From Pseudomonas sp. PIC25 (GTDB taxonomy: Bacteria; Pseudomonadota; Gammaproteobacteria; Pseudomonadales; Pseudomonadaceae), in contig NZ_MUJY01000142.1 of assembly GCF_002286785.1 (NCBI RefSeq), forward strand, positions 17,755 through 81,754: DNA of 64,000 nucleotides, given 5' to 3'. Shown piece by piece: positions 45,600 to 54,014 of this stretch. Numbering within the stretch: position 1 is the stretch's first letter; every line of letters starts with the position of its first letter. Position numbers and translations under genes: made by a program. The notes beneath the pieces were generated by a model, which saw only the letters and a list, made by a program, of their open reading frames with translations, did not search any database and was not told where the DNA came from.

Positions 45600-45775
45600 G
45601 CGTTTACATTTCTTTGCAAAGCGGCAACAAAGGGAAACGGTGGTCCGTCCCGGGTTTTGCCAGACTAGCGCCGCGTTTCCTTTGGAAGCGCAGGTGAGGT
45701 TGCTATCGGAATCCTGTGGGTTCCGGTTTTCTCTGCTTGAGTACGGGAGTCCCGAATGGGGCTCCCGTTTTTTAT
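45600..45775 (+). ncRNA. Candidate small RNA ending at an intrinsic terminator
   Basis: A plus-strand intrinsic terminator at 45743-45774 lies between two minus-strand genes, with no plus-strand ORF that fits. The 140 bases before it contain hairpin-prone sequence (CGGAATCCTGTGGGTTCCGG is an inverted repeat). A transcript starting between about 45600 and 45660 would be a short RNA. No convincing promoter could be fixed by eye; the 5' end is a guess. Confidence 0.4.
45743..45774 (+). terminator. Intrinsic terminator of the candidate small RNA
   Basis: ACGGGAG / CTCCCGT outer stem, CCC/GGG inner stem, followed by TTTTTTATT on the plus strand only. The minus strand has no T run, so the transcript it ends must read left to right. 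Confidence 0.8.
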
Positions 45776-45933
45776 TGGTCGTTCGTTACATGCCAGCTCT
45801 TGGGCAGTCGGTGTTGCCAGGCCGGGAGTGTGTCGTGCTTGGCGGTCTTGCCTCGATGAGCCGATTCGGCGGGCTGTTCGGCTCAACGGAGAGCTGAAAG
45901 CCGTGCCCAATTGGTTCTATGACCACCTCATGG

Positions 45934-45970
45934 AAAAGCCCCGCCGATCACCTCGGCGGGGCTTTTTCGT
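45934..45970. terminator. Bidirectional intrinsic terminator
   Basis: AAAAGCCCCGCCGA / TCGGCGGGGCTTTTT with a five-base loop. On the minus strand it follows the dienelactone hydrolase stop by about 20 bases; on the plus strand it has TTTTT and could end a second intergenic transcript (45780-45930). Confidence 0.85.
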
Positions 45971-45987
45971 TCAGGGGAACCCCATTG

Positions 45988-46773
45988 TCATTGGGCGAAG
46001 ACGTCCTTGAAGAAGGCTTTCATGTCGGCCCAGGAGCGTTCGTCGGCTTCTTTCTGGTAGGCGATGTCCAGGCCGTGGCCTTTGTGGGCGTCGGCGTCGG
46101 GGTTGGTGAAGCCGTGCTTGGCGCCGGGGAGGCTGACGAAACGGTAGTCGGCGCCGGCGGCGTCGAGTTCGGCCTTGAAAGCGCCGATTTGCTTGGGCGG
46201 GATAAAGCTGTCGGCCTCGCCATGTTCGACAAGGATCTTGGCCTTCACGGCGCCGGGCTTGGCCGGGGTGTCGGTGGCGAGATTGCCGTGGAAGCTGACC
46301 ACGCCGGCCAGCGGGACGCCCTGGCGGGCCATGTCGAGGACGACTTTGCCGCCGAAGCAATAGCCGATGGCGCCGAGGCGGGCGGGGTCGGTCTGCGGCT
46401 GGGCCTTGAGCGGGTCGAGGCCGGCGAGGAAGCGGGCCTTGGCGGCTTCGCTGCTGGCCAGGGCGGCCTGCATGAATTTCATGGCGTCGTCGGGATGCTG
46501 GGTGTTCTTGCCGTCGCCGTACATGTCAATGGCCAGGGCGCTGTAGCCGAGGGCGGCGAGGTCGCGGGCGCGGCGCTTGGCGTAGTCGTTCAGACCCCAC
46601 CATTCGTGGACCACCACCACGCCGGGGCGAGGGCCTTCGATGGCGTCGTCGTAGGCGTGGTAGCCGACCAGCTTGGTGCCGTCGGCGGCCTGGTAGGGGA
46701 TTTCCTGGGTCTTGATCTCCGCCTGGGCGACGGCGGCGAACAACATGAGGAGGCCGAACAGTGAACGGCGCAT
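45988..46773 (-). CDS. Dienelactone hydrolase family protein, secreted
   Basis: A 261-residue alpha/beta hydrolase with a signal peptide (SLFGLLMLFAAVAQAE) at ATG 46773. The nucleophile elbow is GYCFGGKVVLDMARQ with Cys as nucleophile, characteristic of dienelactone hydrolases; the His is in PGAKHGFTNPDAD. VVVHEWWGLNDYAKRRARDL is another family signature. A periplasmic location is less common for this family. Substrate unknown. Confidence 0.88.
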   Translation of the reverse strand: MRRSLFGLLMLFAAVAQAEIKTQEIPYQAADGTKLVGYHAYDDAIEGPRPGVVVVHEWWGLNDYAKRRARDLAALGYSALAIDMYGDGKNTQHPDDAMKFMQAALASSEAAKARFLAGLDPLKAQPQTDPARLGAIGYCFGGKVVLDMARQGVPLAGVVSFHGNLATDTPAKPGAVKAKILVEHGEADSFIPPKQIGAFKAELDAAGADYRFVSLPGAKHGFTNPDADAHKGHGLDIAYQKEADERSWADMKAFFKDVFAQ

Positions 46774-46903
46774 GGCAACTCTCCTTGTGGGCGAACGGAA
46801 AGCAGCAAGCATAGTGGGTGAGAGGCGGCAAGTGTGAGGGGTGTAGTCCGTTGGCCCCGGATTGCGTCAAGGCTTGTCCGGGCTACGGGATGGGCCGGTC
46901 GGT

Positions 46904-46958
46904 CTCCAGCAGAGCTGGCTCCTACGGGTTTCGTGTAGGGGTGAATTCATCGCCCGGT
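46904..46958. repeat. REP-like palindrome pair
   Basis: TCCAGCAGAGCTGGCTCCTA followed by GTAGGGGTGAATTCATCGCC, in the gap between the hydrolase and the DGC-motif gene. Nothing else is visible in that gap. Confidence 0.65.
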
Positions 46959-46974
46959 GGGGCAGGTGGTTGGC

Positions 46975-47358
46975 TCAAGCGGGTTGGGTGAAGCGGTGGT
47001 CGCTGGCGATCAGATGGCTGAGTTCGTCGAACAGGGTGTCGGCGTCTTCGTCGCGGCAGTCTTCGCCGTAGCGTTTGCGCAGGCCGTAGTGGCTGAGGGT
47101 CAGGTGGACGGCGGCATCGACGCCGTGCTGGGCCAGGCAGCCGCGGACACAATGCAGGGGGCAGCCGTCGAGGGCGAGGATAGGGCGGCCGGAGCGGGCC
47201 TTGTTCACCAGCGAGGGGACGCCGCCGCCGACCCCGGCGATGCAGGACATCTCCGCCAGGCCGGCGCGGTCCAGGCGCAGGGCCAGGGTGTTGGCGAGCT
47301 GGGCGACGTTGGAGCAGCCGGAGCAGGAGTAGACGAGGGGCAGGGCGCTGTCGGGCAT
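46975..47358 (-). CDS. DGC-motif putative metal-binding protein
   Basis: A 127-residue protein with the cysteine pattern of the DGC family (PF08859): YSCSGCSNVAQLANTLALRL at the start, then MSCIAGVGGGVPSLVNKAR, and LALDGCPLHCVRGCLAQHG. The DGC triplet and the surrounding cysteines probably bind zinc or another metal. No signal segment. It is 93 bases upstream of nothing on its strand but lies just beyond narL, at the edge of the nitrate island. Confidence 0.83.
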   Translation of the reverse strand: MPDSALPLVYSCSGCSNVAQLANTLALRLDRAGLAEMSCIAGVGGGVPSLVNKARSGRPILALDGCPLHCVRGCLAQHGVDAAVHLTLSHYGLRKRYGEDCRDEDADTLFDELSHLIASDHRFTQPA

Positions 47359-47451
47359 CGGGATTCTCCGGGGCGGACCGTGGACCGATTGTCCGGATAC
47401 GCGGCGAAGGCGGCCTTGATAACGGTCAAGTCACGGCAGCCGCATTGCCCC

Positions 47452-48105
47452 TCACAGCAGATGATTCTCCACCACCCACACCGCCGCTTCGGTCCGCGAG
47501 CGCATGCCGAGTTTGTTGAGCAGGCGTTTGACGTGGACCTTGACCGTGCCTTCGGTGATGTCGAGCTTGCGCGCGATCATCTTGTTGGTCTGGCCCTTGG
47601 CGATCTGCCGCAGCACGTCCTTTTCGCGCTTGGTGAGGCTGGCGGCGCTCACCGACTGGCCTTGCTTGGGTCGTTCGCGCAGCGCTTCGGCGAGAACCTT
47701 GGTCAGCTCCGGGCTGAGGGCCAGCTTGCCCTGGGCGGCGGCGCGGATCTGGTCGATGACGTCGTCCGGCTCCATGTCCTTGAGCAGGTAGCCGTCGGCG
47801 CCGTTGCGCAGGGCTTCCAGCACGTTGCCGTGTTCGTCGGAGACGGTGAACAGGATGATCCGCGCATCGACTCCGGCTTCGCGCAGGCGCTTGATGGTTT
47901 CCAGGCCGTCCATGCCGGGCATGTTGAGGTCGAGGAGGATCAGGTCGACATCCAGGGTGCTGGCCAGCTCCACGGCCTCCTGGCCACTGCCGGCCTCTCC
48001 GACCGGCAGCAGGTCGTCTTCCATGGCCAGCAGGTCGCGCAGGCCACGGCGCATCATGGGGTGGTCGTCGACCAGGAGGATGCGGGTTTTTTCGTCGTCG
48101 CTCAT
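47452..48105 (-). CDS. narL: NarL, nitrate-responsive response regulator
   Basis: A 217-residue NarL/FixJ regulator. Receiver domain: RILLVDDHPMMRRGLRDLLA with DD pair, phospho-Asp in LILLDLNMPGMDGLETIKR, and KD at DGYLLKDMEPDD. The C-terminal LuxR-type helix-turn-helix is LTKREKDVLRQIAKGQTNKM followed by ARKLDITEGTVKVHVKRLL. It is activated by NarX, encoded directly upstream with a 19-base gap, and together they control the divergent nar genes. Confidence 0.95.
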   Translation of the reverse strand: MSDDEKTRILLVDDHPMMRRGLRDLLAMEDDLLPVGEAGSGQEAVELASTLDVDLILLDLNMPGMDGLETIKRLREAGVDARIILFTVSDEHGNVLEALRNGADGYLLKDMEPDDVIDQIRAAAQGKLALSPELTKVLAEALRERPKQGQSVSAASLTKREKDVLRQIAKGQTNKMIARKLDITEGTVKVHVKRLLNKLGMRSRTEAAVWVVENHLL

Positions 48106-48124
48106 AGGTTCAGGCTCAGGGTGC

Positions 48125-50008
48125 TTACGGGCCGCGCAGCGCGAGGGGCTCGGCCGGGGCCGTGTCGGGCTCCGGGGTTACGTTGATTCGCCGGTAGCCC
48201 GGCAGGAAGGTGAGGTGGACCCGGGTGCCGCCTTCTGGGCGGCGGCCCACCTCGACCCGGCCATGCAGGCTGCCGGCGCGTTCGTGGAGAATGCTCAGGC
48301 CATAGTGGCCGCCGGGGCTTTCCAGGGTGGGAATGCCGATGCCGTCGTCGTCCACGCGGATGTGCACGATACCCTGGCGATCCTGGTAGAGGGCCAGTTG
48401 GCAATGTTTCGCCTGGGCATGCTTGATCACGTTGCTCAGGGCTTCGCGGAGAATCTGCAGGCAGTGGATTTCCTCGTTGGGGCTCAGCGGGCAGTGGCCG
48501 AGGGCGTAGTCCAGCTCGATCTCCACGCCGGAATGGCTGCCGAATTCCTTGATGGTGGCCTGCACCGCAGGGGCGAGGCCGGGGGCGTCCATCTTGATAC
48601 GGAAGGTGGTGAGCAGTTCGCGCAACTGCCGGTAGGCGGCATTCAGGCCGCCCTGGATTTCGCCCAGGGTGGTTTCCAGGGCTTCGCTGGAATGCTGGTT
48701 GGCGATCTGCTTCTTCAGCCGGGTCAGTTGCAGCTTCTGGTAGGAGAGGGCCTGGGCCAGGGAGTCGTGCAACTCACGAGCGATTATTGCGCGCTCTTCC
48801 ATTAGGGCCAGGCGCGCCTGCTGCTGGCCGAGACGGCTCAGGCCGAGGGAGGCGGCGAACAGGTCGGCGAGGGTCGCCAGCAACTGCTGCTGCCAATCTT
48901 CCAGGCGTTCGCCGACGGTTTGCTCGACACGCAGGCTGCCCAGCTCGGTGTTGTTGGCGCGCAGCGGGAAGCTGAGGGTCTGTGTCCCGCCCGGCGTCAT
49001 GCCGGTCTGCTTCACCGGGCACTGGTCGCAATCCGGCAGGCTGCAGTATTCCGGCGGCTGCAGGTTCACCGAGGAGATCGCCGTGTGGCTGCCGAACGCC
49101 GGGTCGCTGTTCAGGCACAGGGAGACCGGGCCGGACTTGAGGGTGTTCTGCACCCCGGCGAGCAGGCTGCCGATCAGCGCGGTGGGTTCGTCGGGACAGG
49201 TGTAGAGGGCACGGGCGCTGTTGAACAGCAATTGCAGCGACTGGTTGCTGCGCTGCAGCGCGGCGGTTTTCTGGTCCACCTTGCGTTCCAGGTGCTCGTA
49301 GAGGTTGGCCAGCTCGTCGCTCATCTGGTTGAGGGTGGCGGCGAGCAGGCCGAGTTCGTTGTCGCCCTGGTAGTTGGCTTTGACGCGGAAATGGCCGCGG
49401 CCGATCTGGCGGGCGAGGGCGACCAGTTCCTTCAGCGGCGTGACCAGGTTGTTGTGGATGCCATAGACCACCACGAAGGCGATCAGCACGGTGACGAACA
49501 GGGTGCCCACCTGCAGGGCGCGGATGACTTCCAGCTTGCCTTCCGATTGCACCTGCAAGGTGCCGACGAACTGGTTCAGCTCCTGCACGAAGGTGGTCAC
49601 TTCGCGGCGAAAGCCGGCACTGTCGACCGGCTGGCTGGTGAGCAATGGACGCATCTGCAATGCCCAGTGGCGCAGGGTGCGCTGGTGCAGTTCGGTGAGA
49701 GGCTGGTTGCGGTGCCGGCGCAGGGCCTGCAGCAGCACGGGCGCCTGCAGGGTGTGCTCGAACTCGCCGACGGCCTCGCTCAGCTCCAGCGGATTGCCCA
49801 GGTCGGCCAGCAGCGCCAGGCGGTAGGACTGCATGCGCAGGCTGCCGGCCTTGTTGATGGCCGCGGCATCGCCCTCGATGGCGTCAGCCATGTACAGCCC
49901 GCCGAGCATGCTCGCCAGGGTCACGCCGATGATGATGACGAAGGCCAGGGTGGTGTGCAGGACGATGGAGTGACGGCTGGCGGGCAGGGCGTCTTCGGTG
50001 CTGTTCAT
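48125..50008 (-). CDS. narX: NarX, nitrate/nitrite sensor histidine kinase
   Basis: A 627-residue sensor kinase. ATG 50008 with GGAGAGCCACC upstream. First membrane helix at about residues 17-40; the nitrate-binding P-box NKAGSLRMQSYRLALLADLG follows; second helix (VGTLFVTVLIAFVVVYGIHN) near 175; HAMP; a central cysteine-rich module (CSLPDCDQCPVKQTG) as in NarX; then HisKA_3 with the phospho-His in AIIARELHDSLAQALSYQ and an HATPase with VDDDGIGIP. It responds to nitrate and phosphorylates NarL. Divergent from the narK operon. Confidence 0.94.
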   Translation of the reverse strand: MNSTEDALPASRHSIVLHTTLAFVIIIGVTLASMLGGLYMADAIEGDAAAINKAGSLRMQSYRLALLADLGNPLELSEAVGEFEHTLQAPVLLQALRRHRNQPLTELHQRTLRHWALQMRPLLTSQPVDSAGFRREVTTFVQELNQFVGTLQVQSEGKLEVIRALQVGTLFVTVLIAFVVVYGIHNNLVTPLKELVALARQIGRGHFRVKANYQGDNELGLLAATLNQMSDELANLYEHLERKVDQKTAALQRSNQSLQLLFNSARALYTCPDEPTALIGSLLAGVQNTLKSGPVSLCLNSDPAFGSHTAISSVNLQPPEYCSLPDCDQCPVKQTGMTPGGTQTLSFPLRANNTELGSLRVEQTVGERLEDWQQQLLATLADLFAASLGLSRLGQQQARLALMEERAIIARELHDSLAQALSYQKLQLTRLKKQIANQHSSEALETTLGEIQGGLNAAYRQLRELLTTFRIKMDAPGLAPAVQATIKEFGSHSGVEIELDYALGHCPLSPNEEIHCLQILREALSNVIKHAQAKHCQLALYQDRQGIVHIRVDDDGIGIPTLESPGGHYGLSILHERAGSLHGRVEVGRRPEGGTRVHLTFLPGYRRINVTPEPDTAPAEPLALRGP

Positions 50009-50233
50009 GGTGGCTCTCCGCGCTGTCGCCGATGACCACAGCCTCGTGCCGAACCGACGGCTTTGCAAGAGCCGGACGGATACCCCCAAAGCGCTTCGCC
50101 AGCGTGGCATGTTCTGCCGCTGCGCTGGGATGCCTTCGCAAGCCTCTGAAACTAAAGGCTTTTTCTCTTTCAAAGCGAGGTATCTCCAAGGGGGTATGGG
50201 AGATAAGTCTCTGATTTTCACGCGGAATCTTCT

Positions 50234-50247
50234 TTGACCCGAGTCAA
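50234..50247. promoter_or_regulatory. ANR/DNR (FNR-type) box
   Basis: TTGACCCGAGTCAA is a perfect palindrome of the form TTGAC-N4-GTCAA, matching the ANR/DNR consensus TTGAT-N4-ATCAA with the common C/G variant. It lies 94 bases before the first narK start. A class II position (centre at -41.5) would put the transcription start near 50282 and the -10 over CATAGG (about 50268-50273). Confidence 0.8.
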
Positions 50248-50340
50248 TTCCGCAGCGCCCCCCGACCCATAGGGTGCCGGTCAAAGGCCGTCACCGTTGC
50301 GTTCCATCCGGTGCCGGCTCCCGTACCGAGGAGGATCGCG

Positions 50341-51942
50341 ATGAGCACAATCACCAAGTGGGAAGTGGAGGTACCGGCTTTCTGGGCCTCCACCGGCAAG
50401 TCGGTCGCCAACCGCAACCTGTGGATTTCCATCCCCAGCCTGCTCATGGCCTTCGCCATCTGGGCGATGTGGGGAATCATCACCGTGCAGATGCTCAACC
50501 TGGGCTTCCCCTTCGCCCCGGACGAGCTGTTCACCCTCACCGCCATCGCCGGCCTCACCGGTGCCACCCTGCGCATCCCGGCGTCGTTCATGATCCGCAT
50601 CGCCGGCGGGCGCAACACCATCTTCCTCACCACCGCGCTGCTGATGATCCCGGCGGCCGGTGCCGGCCTGGCGCTGCAGAGCAAGGAAACCCCGCTCTGG
50701 GTGTTCCAGTTGCTGGCCTTCCTCTCCGGCATCGGCGGCGGCAACTTCGCCTGCTCGATGAGCAACATCAGCGGTTTCTTCCCGAAGAACCAGCAGGGCC
50801 TGGCGCTGGGCCTGAACGCCGGGCTGGGTAACTTCGGCGTGACCTCCATGCAGATTCTCATCCCGCTGGTGATGACCGTCGGCCTGTTCGGCGCTGCGGC
50901 CGGCGAGCCCATGGCACTGCTGAAGGACAGCGGCACCCTGATCGGCCGTATCCCGGCCGGTGCCGAGACCTACATCCAGAACGCCGGCTGGATCTGGCTG
51001 GTATTTCTGATCCCGCTGGCCTTCGCCGGCTGGTTCGGGTTGAACAACCTGCAACCGATCACCCCCAACCCCGGCCATCCGCTGGGCGCTTTCGGCAAGA
51101 TCGTCGGCCTCTATGGCGTCGGCTTCCTCACCGCCGGTATCGGCCTGTACCTGTATATGCCGGCGCCGTTCGGCCTCGGCGTGCTGAACATGTGGGCCGC
51201 GCTGGCGCTGATCATCCTCGCCACCCTCGGCCTGCTGCGCCTGCTGCCGGGCAGCATCCAGCCGAACATCAAGCGCCAGTTCGCGATCTTCTCGGACAAG
51301 CACACCTGGGCGCTGAGCGTGCTGTACATCCTCACCTTCGGTTCCTTCATCGGCTTCTCCATGGCGCTGCCGCTGTCGATCACCGTGATCTTCGGCTTCG
51401 TCAACGAAGTGGGCGCCGACGGCACCGTGACCCGCGTGCTCAACCCCAATGCGCCGAGCGCGCTGACCTACGCCTGGATCGGCCCGTTCATCGGCGCCCT
51501 GATCCGTCCGGTGGGCGGCTGGATCGCCGACAAGGTGGGCGGTTCCATCGTCACCCAGGCCATCTCGGTGGTGATGGTAATCGCCTCCGTTGCCCTCGGC
51601 TATGTGCTCCAGCAGGCCTATGGCTCGGCCCAGCCGGAGCAGTACTTCTTCCCATTCCTCGGCCTGTTCCTGGTGCTGTTCGCCGCCTCCGGGATCGGCA
51701 ACGGCTCCACCTTCCGCACCATCGGTGTGATCTACGACCGCGAAAAGGCCGGCCCGGTACTCGGCTGGACCTCGGCGGTGGCGGCCTACGGCAGCTTCGT
51801 CGCGCCGGTGGTGATCGGTGGCCAGATCAAGGCTGGCACTCCGGAAGTGGCGATGTACGGCTTCGCGGTGTTCTACGCGCTGTGCCTGGTCCTCAACTGG
51901 TGGTTCTACCTGCGCCGCAATGCCTATGTGCGCAACCCCTGA
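50341..51942 (+). CDS. narK: NarK-family nitrate/nitrite transporter (first copy)
   Basis: A 533-residue MFS protein with 12 helices. It carries the NarK nitrate signatures GGGNFACSMSNISGFFPKNQ with LGLNAGLGNFGVTSMQ, which match the E. coli NarK type (nitrate/nitrite exchange). ATG 50341 is chosen since GAGGAGGATCGCG precedes it. It is longer than most NarK proteins (about 430-470); the extra length is in the loops around residues 180-215 and 350-385. First gene of the operon, downstream of the ANR box. Confidence 0.9.
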   Translation: MSTITKWEVEVPAFWASTGKSVANRNLWISIPSLLMAFAIWAMWGIITVQMLNLGFPFAPDELFTLTAIAGLTGATLRIPASFMIRIAGGRNTIFLTTALLMIPAAGAGLALQSKETPLWVFQLLAFLSGIGGGNFACSMSNISGFFPKNQQGLALGLNAGLGNFGVTSMQILIPLVMTVGLFGAAAGEPMALLKDSGTLIGRIPAGAETYIQNAGWIWLVFLIPLAFAGWFGLNNLQPITPNPGHPLGAFGKIVGLYGVGFLTAGIGLYLYMPAPFGLGVLNMWAALALIILATLGLLRLLPGSIQPNIKRQFAIFSDKHTWALSVLYILTFGSFIGFSMALPLSITVIFGFVNEVGADGTVTRVLNPNAPSALTYAWIGPFIGALIRPVGGWIADKVGGSIVTQAISVVMVIASVALGYVLQQAYGSAQPEQYFFPFLGLFLVLFAASGIGNGSTFRTIGVIYDREKAGPVLGWTSAVAAYGSFVAPVVIGGQIKAGTPEVAMYGFAVFYALCLVLNWWFYLRRNAYVRNP

Positions 51943-51964
51943 TCCCGCCGACCGGAGAGACACC

Positions 51965-52423
51965 ATGAAAATCATGCTCGCCTACGACAACTCGCGTAAC
52001 GCCCGGTTGGCGCTGGAGAACACGCTGGACCTGTTCGGCCCGCTCAAGCCGCTGGTGATCCTGGTCGGCGTGGTGGAAGAGCCGCGCGACTCCAGCGACG
52101 CCAACCAGGAGAACTACGAGCGTGCCCGCGCCGAGTTCCAGCAGTTCCTCCGCGAGGCCGCCGTCCGCGTCGGCCATCGCGGCTACGACGCCGAGGTGGT
52201 CCTGGCCGAAGGCGACGCCCGGAAGATGCTGCTCAAGGCTGCCGAGACCAAGAAGCCCGACATGCTGGTGATCGCCCGCCACAGCCACGAGCCGGACGGC
52301 GGGCTGCTGACACGCTCGCTGAACCTGTTCGTCGATGAGCTGGATTACATGACCTTCGGCAGCGTCAGCGCCTTCCTCGCCCGGCGCGCGCCCTGTCCCG
52401 TGCTGATCCAGGCCTGCCCGTGA
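51965..52423 (+). CDS. Universal stress protein within the nar operon
   Basis: A 152-residue UspA-family protein: KIMLAYDNSRNARLALENTL at the start, AAETKKPDMLVIARHSHEPD in the middle, and FGSVSAFLARRAPCPVLIQA at the end. The ATP-binding motif of UspA-type proteins (GxxG-x9-GS) is only partly recognisable, since the loop region reads HEPDGGLLTRSLN, so nucleotide binding is uncertain. It lies between two narK genes, 22 bases after the first and 29 before the second, and is surely co-transcribed. Usp proteins of Pseudomonas are needed for anaerobic survival, which fits. Confidence 0.85.
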   Translation: MKIMLAYDNSRNARLALENTLDLFGPLKPLVILVGVVEEPRDSSDANQENYERARAEFQQFLREAAVRVGHRGYDAEVVLAEGDARKMLLKAAETKKPDMLVIARHSHEPDGGLLTRSLNLFVDELDYMTFGSVSAFLARRAPCPVLIQACP

Positions 52424-52452
52424 TCCGTCCTGCGTTCGAGGAGTAGTCGAAC

Positions 52453-53940
52453 ATGAAAGTTTCTGACCTGTTCCAGTACCGGCGGCCTGAAATCAAGGCC
52501 CTGCACCTGACCTGGATCGCCTTCTACATCTGCTTCTTCGTCTGGTTCAACATGGCTCCGCTGGCCACCAGCATGCTGAAGACGGTGAACTGGTTGAAGC
52601 CCGAGGACCTGCGCCTGTTCGCCATCGCCAACGTGGCGATGACCATCCCCGCGCGCATCCTGGTGGGCATGGCCCTGGACAAGTGGGGCCCGCGCCGGGT
52701 GTTCTCGGTGCTGATGGTGGTCATGGCGCTGCCGGCGTTCGCCTTCGCCTTCGGCGACAGCCGCACCCAGTTGCTGGTGGCGCGCCTGCTGCTCAGCTCC
52801 ATCGGCGCCAGCTTCGTGGTCGGCATCCACATGACCGCGCTCTGGTTCAAGCCGAAGGACATCGGCTTCGCCGAGGGCTTCTACGCCGGATGGGGCAACT
52901 TCGGTTCCGCCGCCGCCGCCATGAGCTTGCCGGCCATCGCCCTGCACATCTTCGGCGGCCCGGAAGGCTGGCGCTACGCGATCGCCACCACCGCCGCGAT
53001 CATGGCGATCTACGGCGTCTACTACTGGTTCGCGATCACCGACGGCCCGGCCGGCTCGGTGCACCGCAAGCCGCGCAAGGCCAGCGCCATGGAAGTCAGC
53101 ACCTGGGGCGACATGGTCAAGCTGATCCTCTTCACCATCCCCATGATCGGCATCCTCGCCGTGCTGGTGTGGCGCATCCAGGGGCTCGGCTACCTGTCCG
53201 CCGAAGGCGCGCTGGTCTGCTATGCGGTGATCGCCCTGGTGGTGGTCTACCAGATCGTGCAGATCCTGCGGGTCAACCTGCCGATCCTGAAAAAGGGCGT
53301 GCCGGAGGACGACAAGTACCCCTTCAACAGCGTCGCCGCGCTGAACACCACCTACTTCGCCAACTTCGGCGCGGAGCTGGCAGTGGTTTCCATGCTGCCG
53401 ATGTTCTTCGAACAGACCTGGAGCCTGTCGCCCACCGCTGCCGGCTTCATCGCCGCGTCCTTTGCCTTCGTCAACCTGATCGCGCGGCCCATGGGCGGGC
53501 TGGTCTCCGACCGCTTTGGCAATCGCCGCTTCGTGATGCTTGCCTACATGCTCGGCATCGGCTGCGGCTTCGCCCTGATGGGCCTGATGAACCAGAGCTG
53601 GCCGCTGATCGTGGCGGTGGCCATCACCGTGGCTTGCTCGATGTTCGTGCAGGGTGCGGAGGGCGCCACCTTCGGCATCGTGCCGTCGATCAAGCGCCGC
53701 ATCACCGGGCAGATCGCCGGCATGGCGGGGGCCTACGGCAACGTCGGCGCGGTCTTCTACCTGACCCTGTACACCTTCGTCACGCCCTCGCAGTTCTTTT
53801 TCATCATCGCCACCGGCGCCTTCATCAGCTTCGCCGTGTGCTTCTTCTGGCTGAAGGAGCCCGAGGGGGCGTTTTCCGAAGACTACTTCGTGTCCTCCGT
53901 GGACCGCGAACTCGAGATGAGGGCTGAACGCGTTCACTGA
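52453..53940 (+). CDS. narK: NarK-family nitrate/nitrite transporter (second copy)
   Basis: A 495-residue MFS transporter with 12 helices, distinct from the first copy. The nitrate signature region reads FVVGIHMTALWFKPKDIGFA with EGFYAGWGNFGSAAAAMSLP, and the C-terminal half has VQGAEGATFGIVPSIKRRIT. This is a different NarK clade and may have symport rather than exchange activity; I cannot decide from sequence. GAGGAGTAGTCGAAC precedes the ATG. narG follows after 74 bases. Confidence 0.9.
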   Translation: MKVSDLFQYRRPEIKALHLTWIAFYICFFVWFNMAPLATSMLKTVNWLKPEDLRLFAIANVAMTIPARILVGMALDKWGPRRVFSVLMVVMALPAFAFAFGDSRTQLLVARLLLSSIGASFVVGIHMTALWFKPKDIGFAEGFYAGWGNFGSAAAAMSLPAIALHIFGGPEGWRYAIATTAAIMAIYGVYYWFAITDGPAGSVHRKPRKASAMEVSTWGDMVKLILFTIPMIGILAVLVWRIQGLGYLSAEGALVCYAVIALVVVYQIVQILRVNLPILKKGVPEDDKYPFNSVAALNTTYFANFGAELAVVSMLPMFFEQTWSLSPTAAGFIAASFAFVNLIARPMGGLVSDRFGNRRFVMLAYMLGIGCGFALMGLMNQSWPLIVAVAITVACSMFVQGAEGATFGIVPSIKRRITGQIAGMAGAYGNVGAVFYLTLYTFVTPSQFFFIIATGAFISFAVCFFWLKEPEGAFSEDYFVSSVDRELEMRAERVH

Positions 53941-54014
53941 CACAAGCACCGGACCCGACCACCGAACCTGATGAGAACCGGGCGCCGCCAGATCGGCGCC
54001 GAGAGGAGAAGAAA

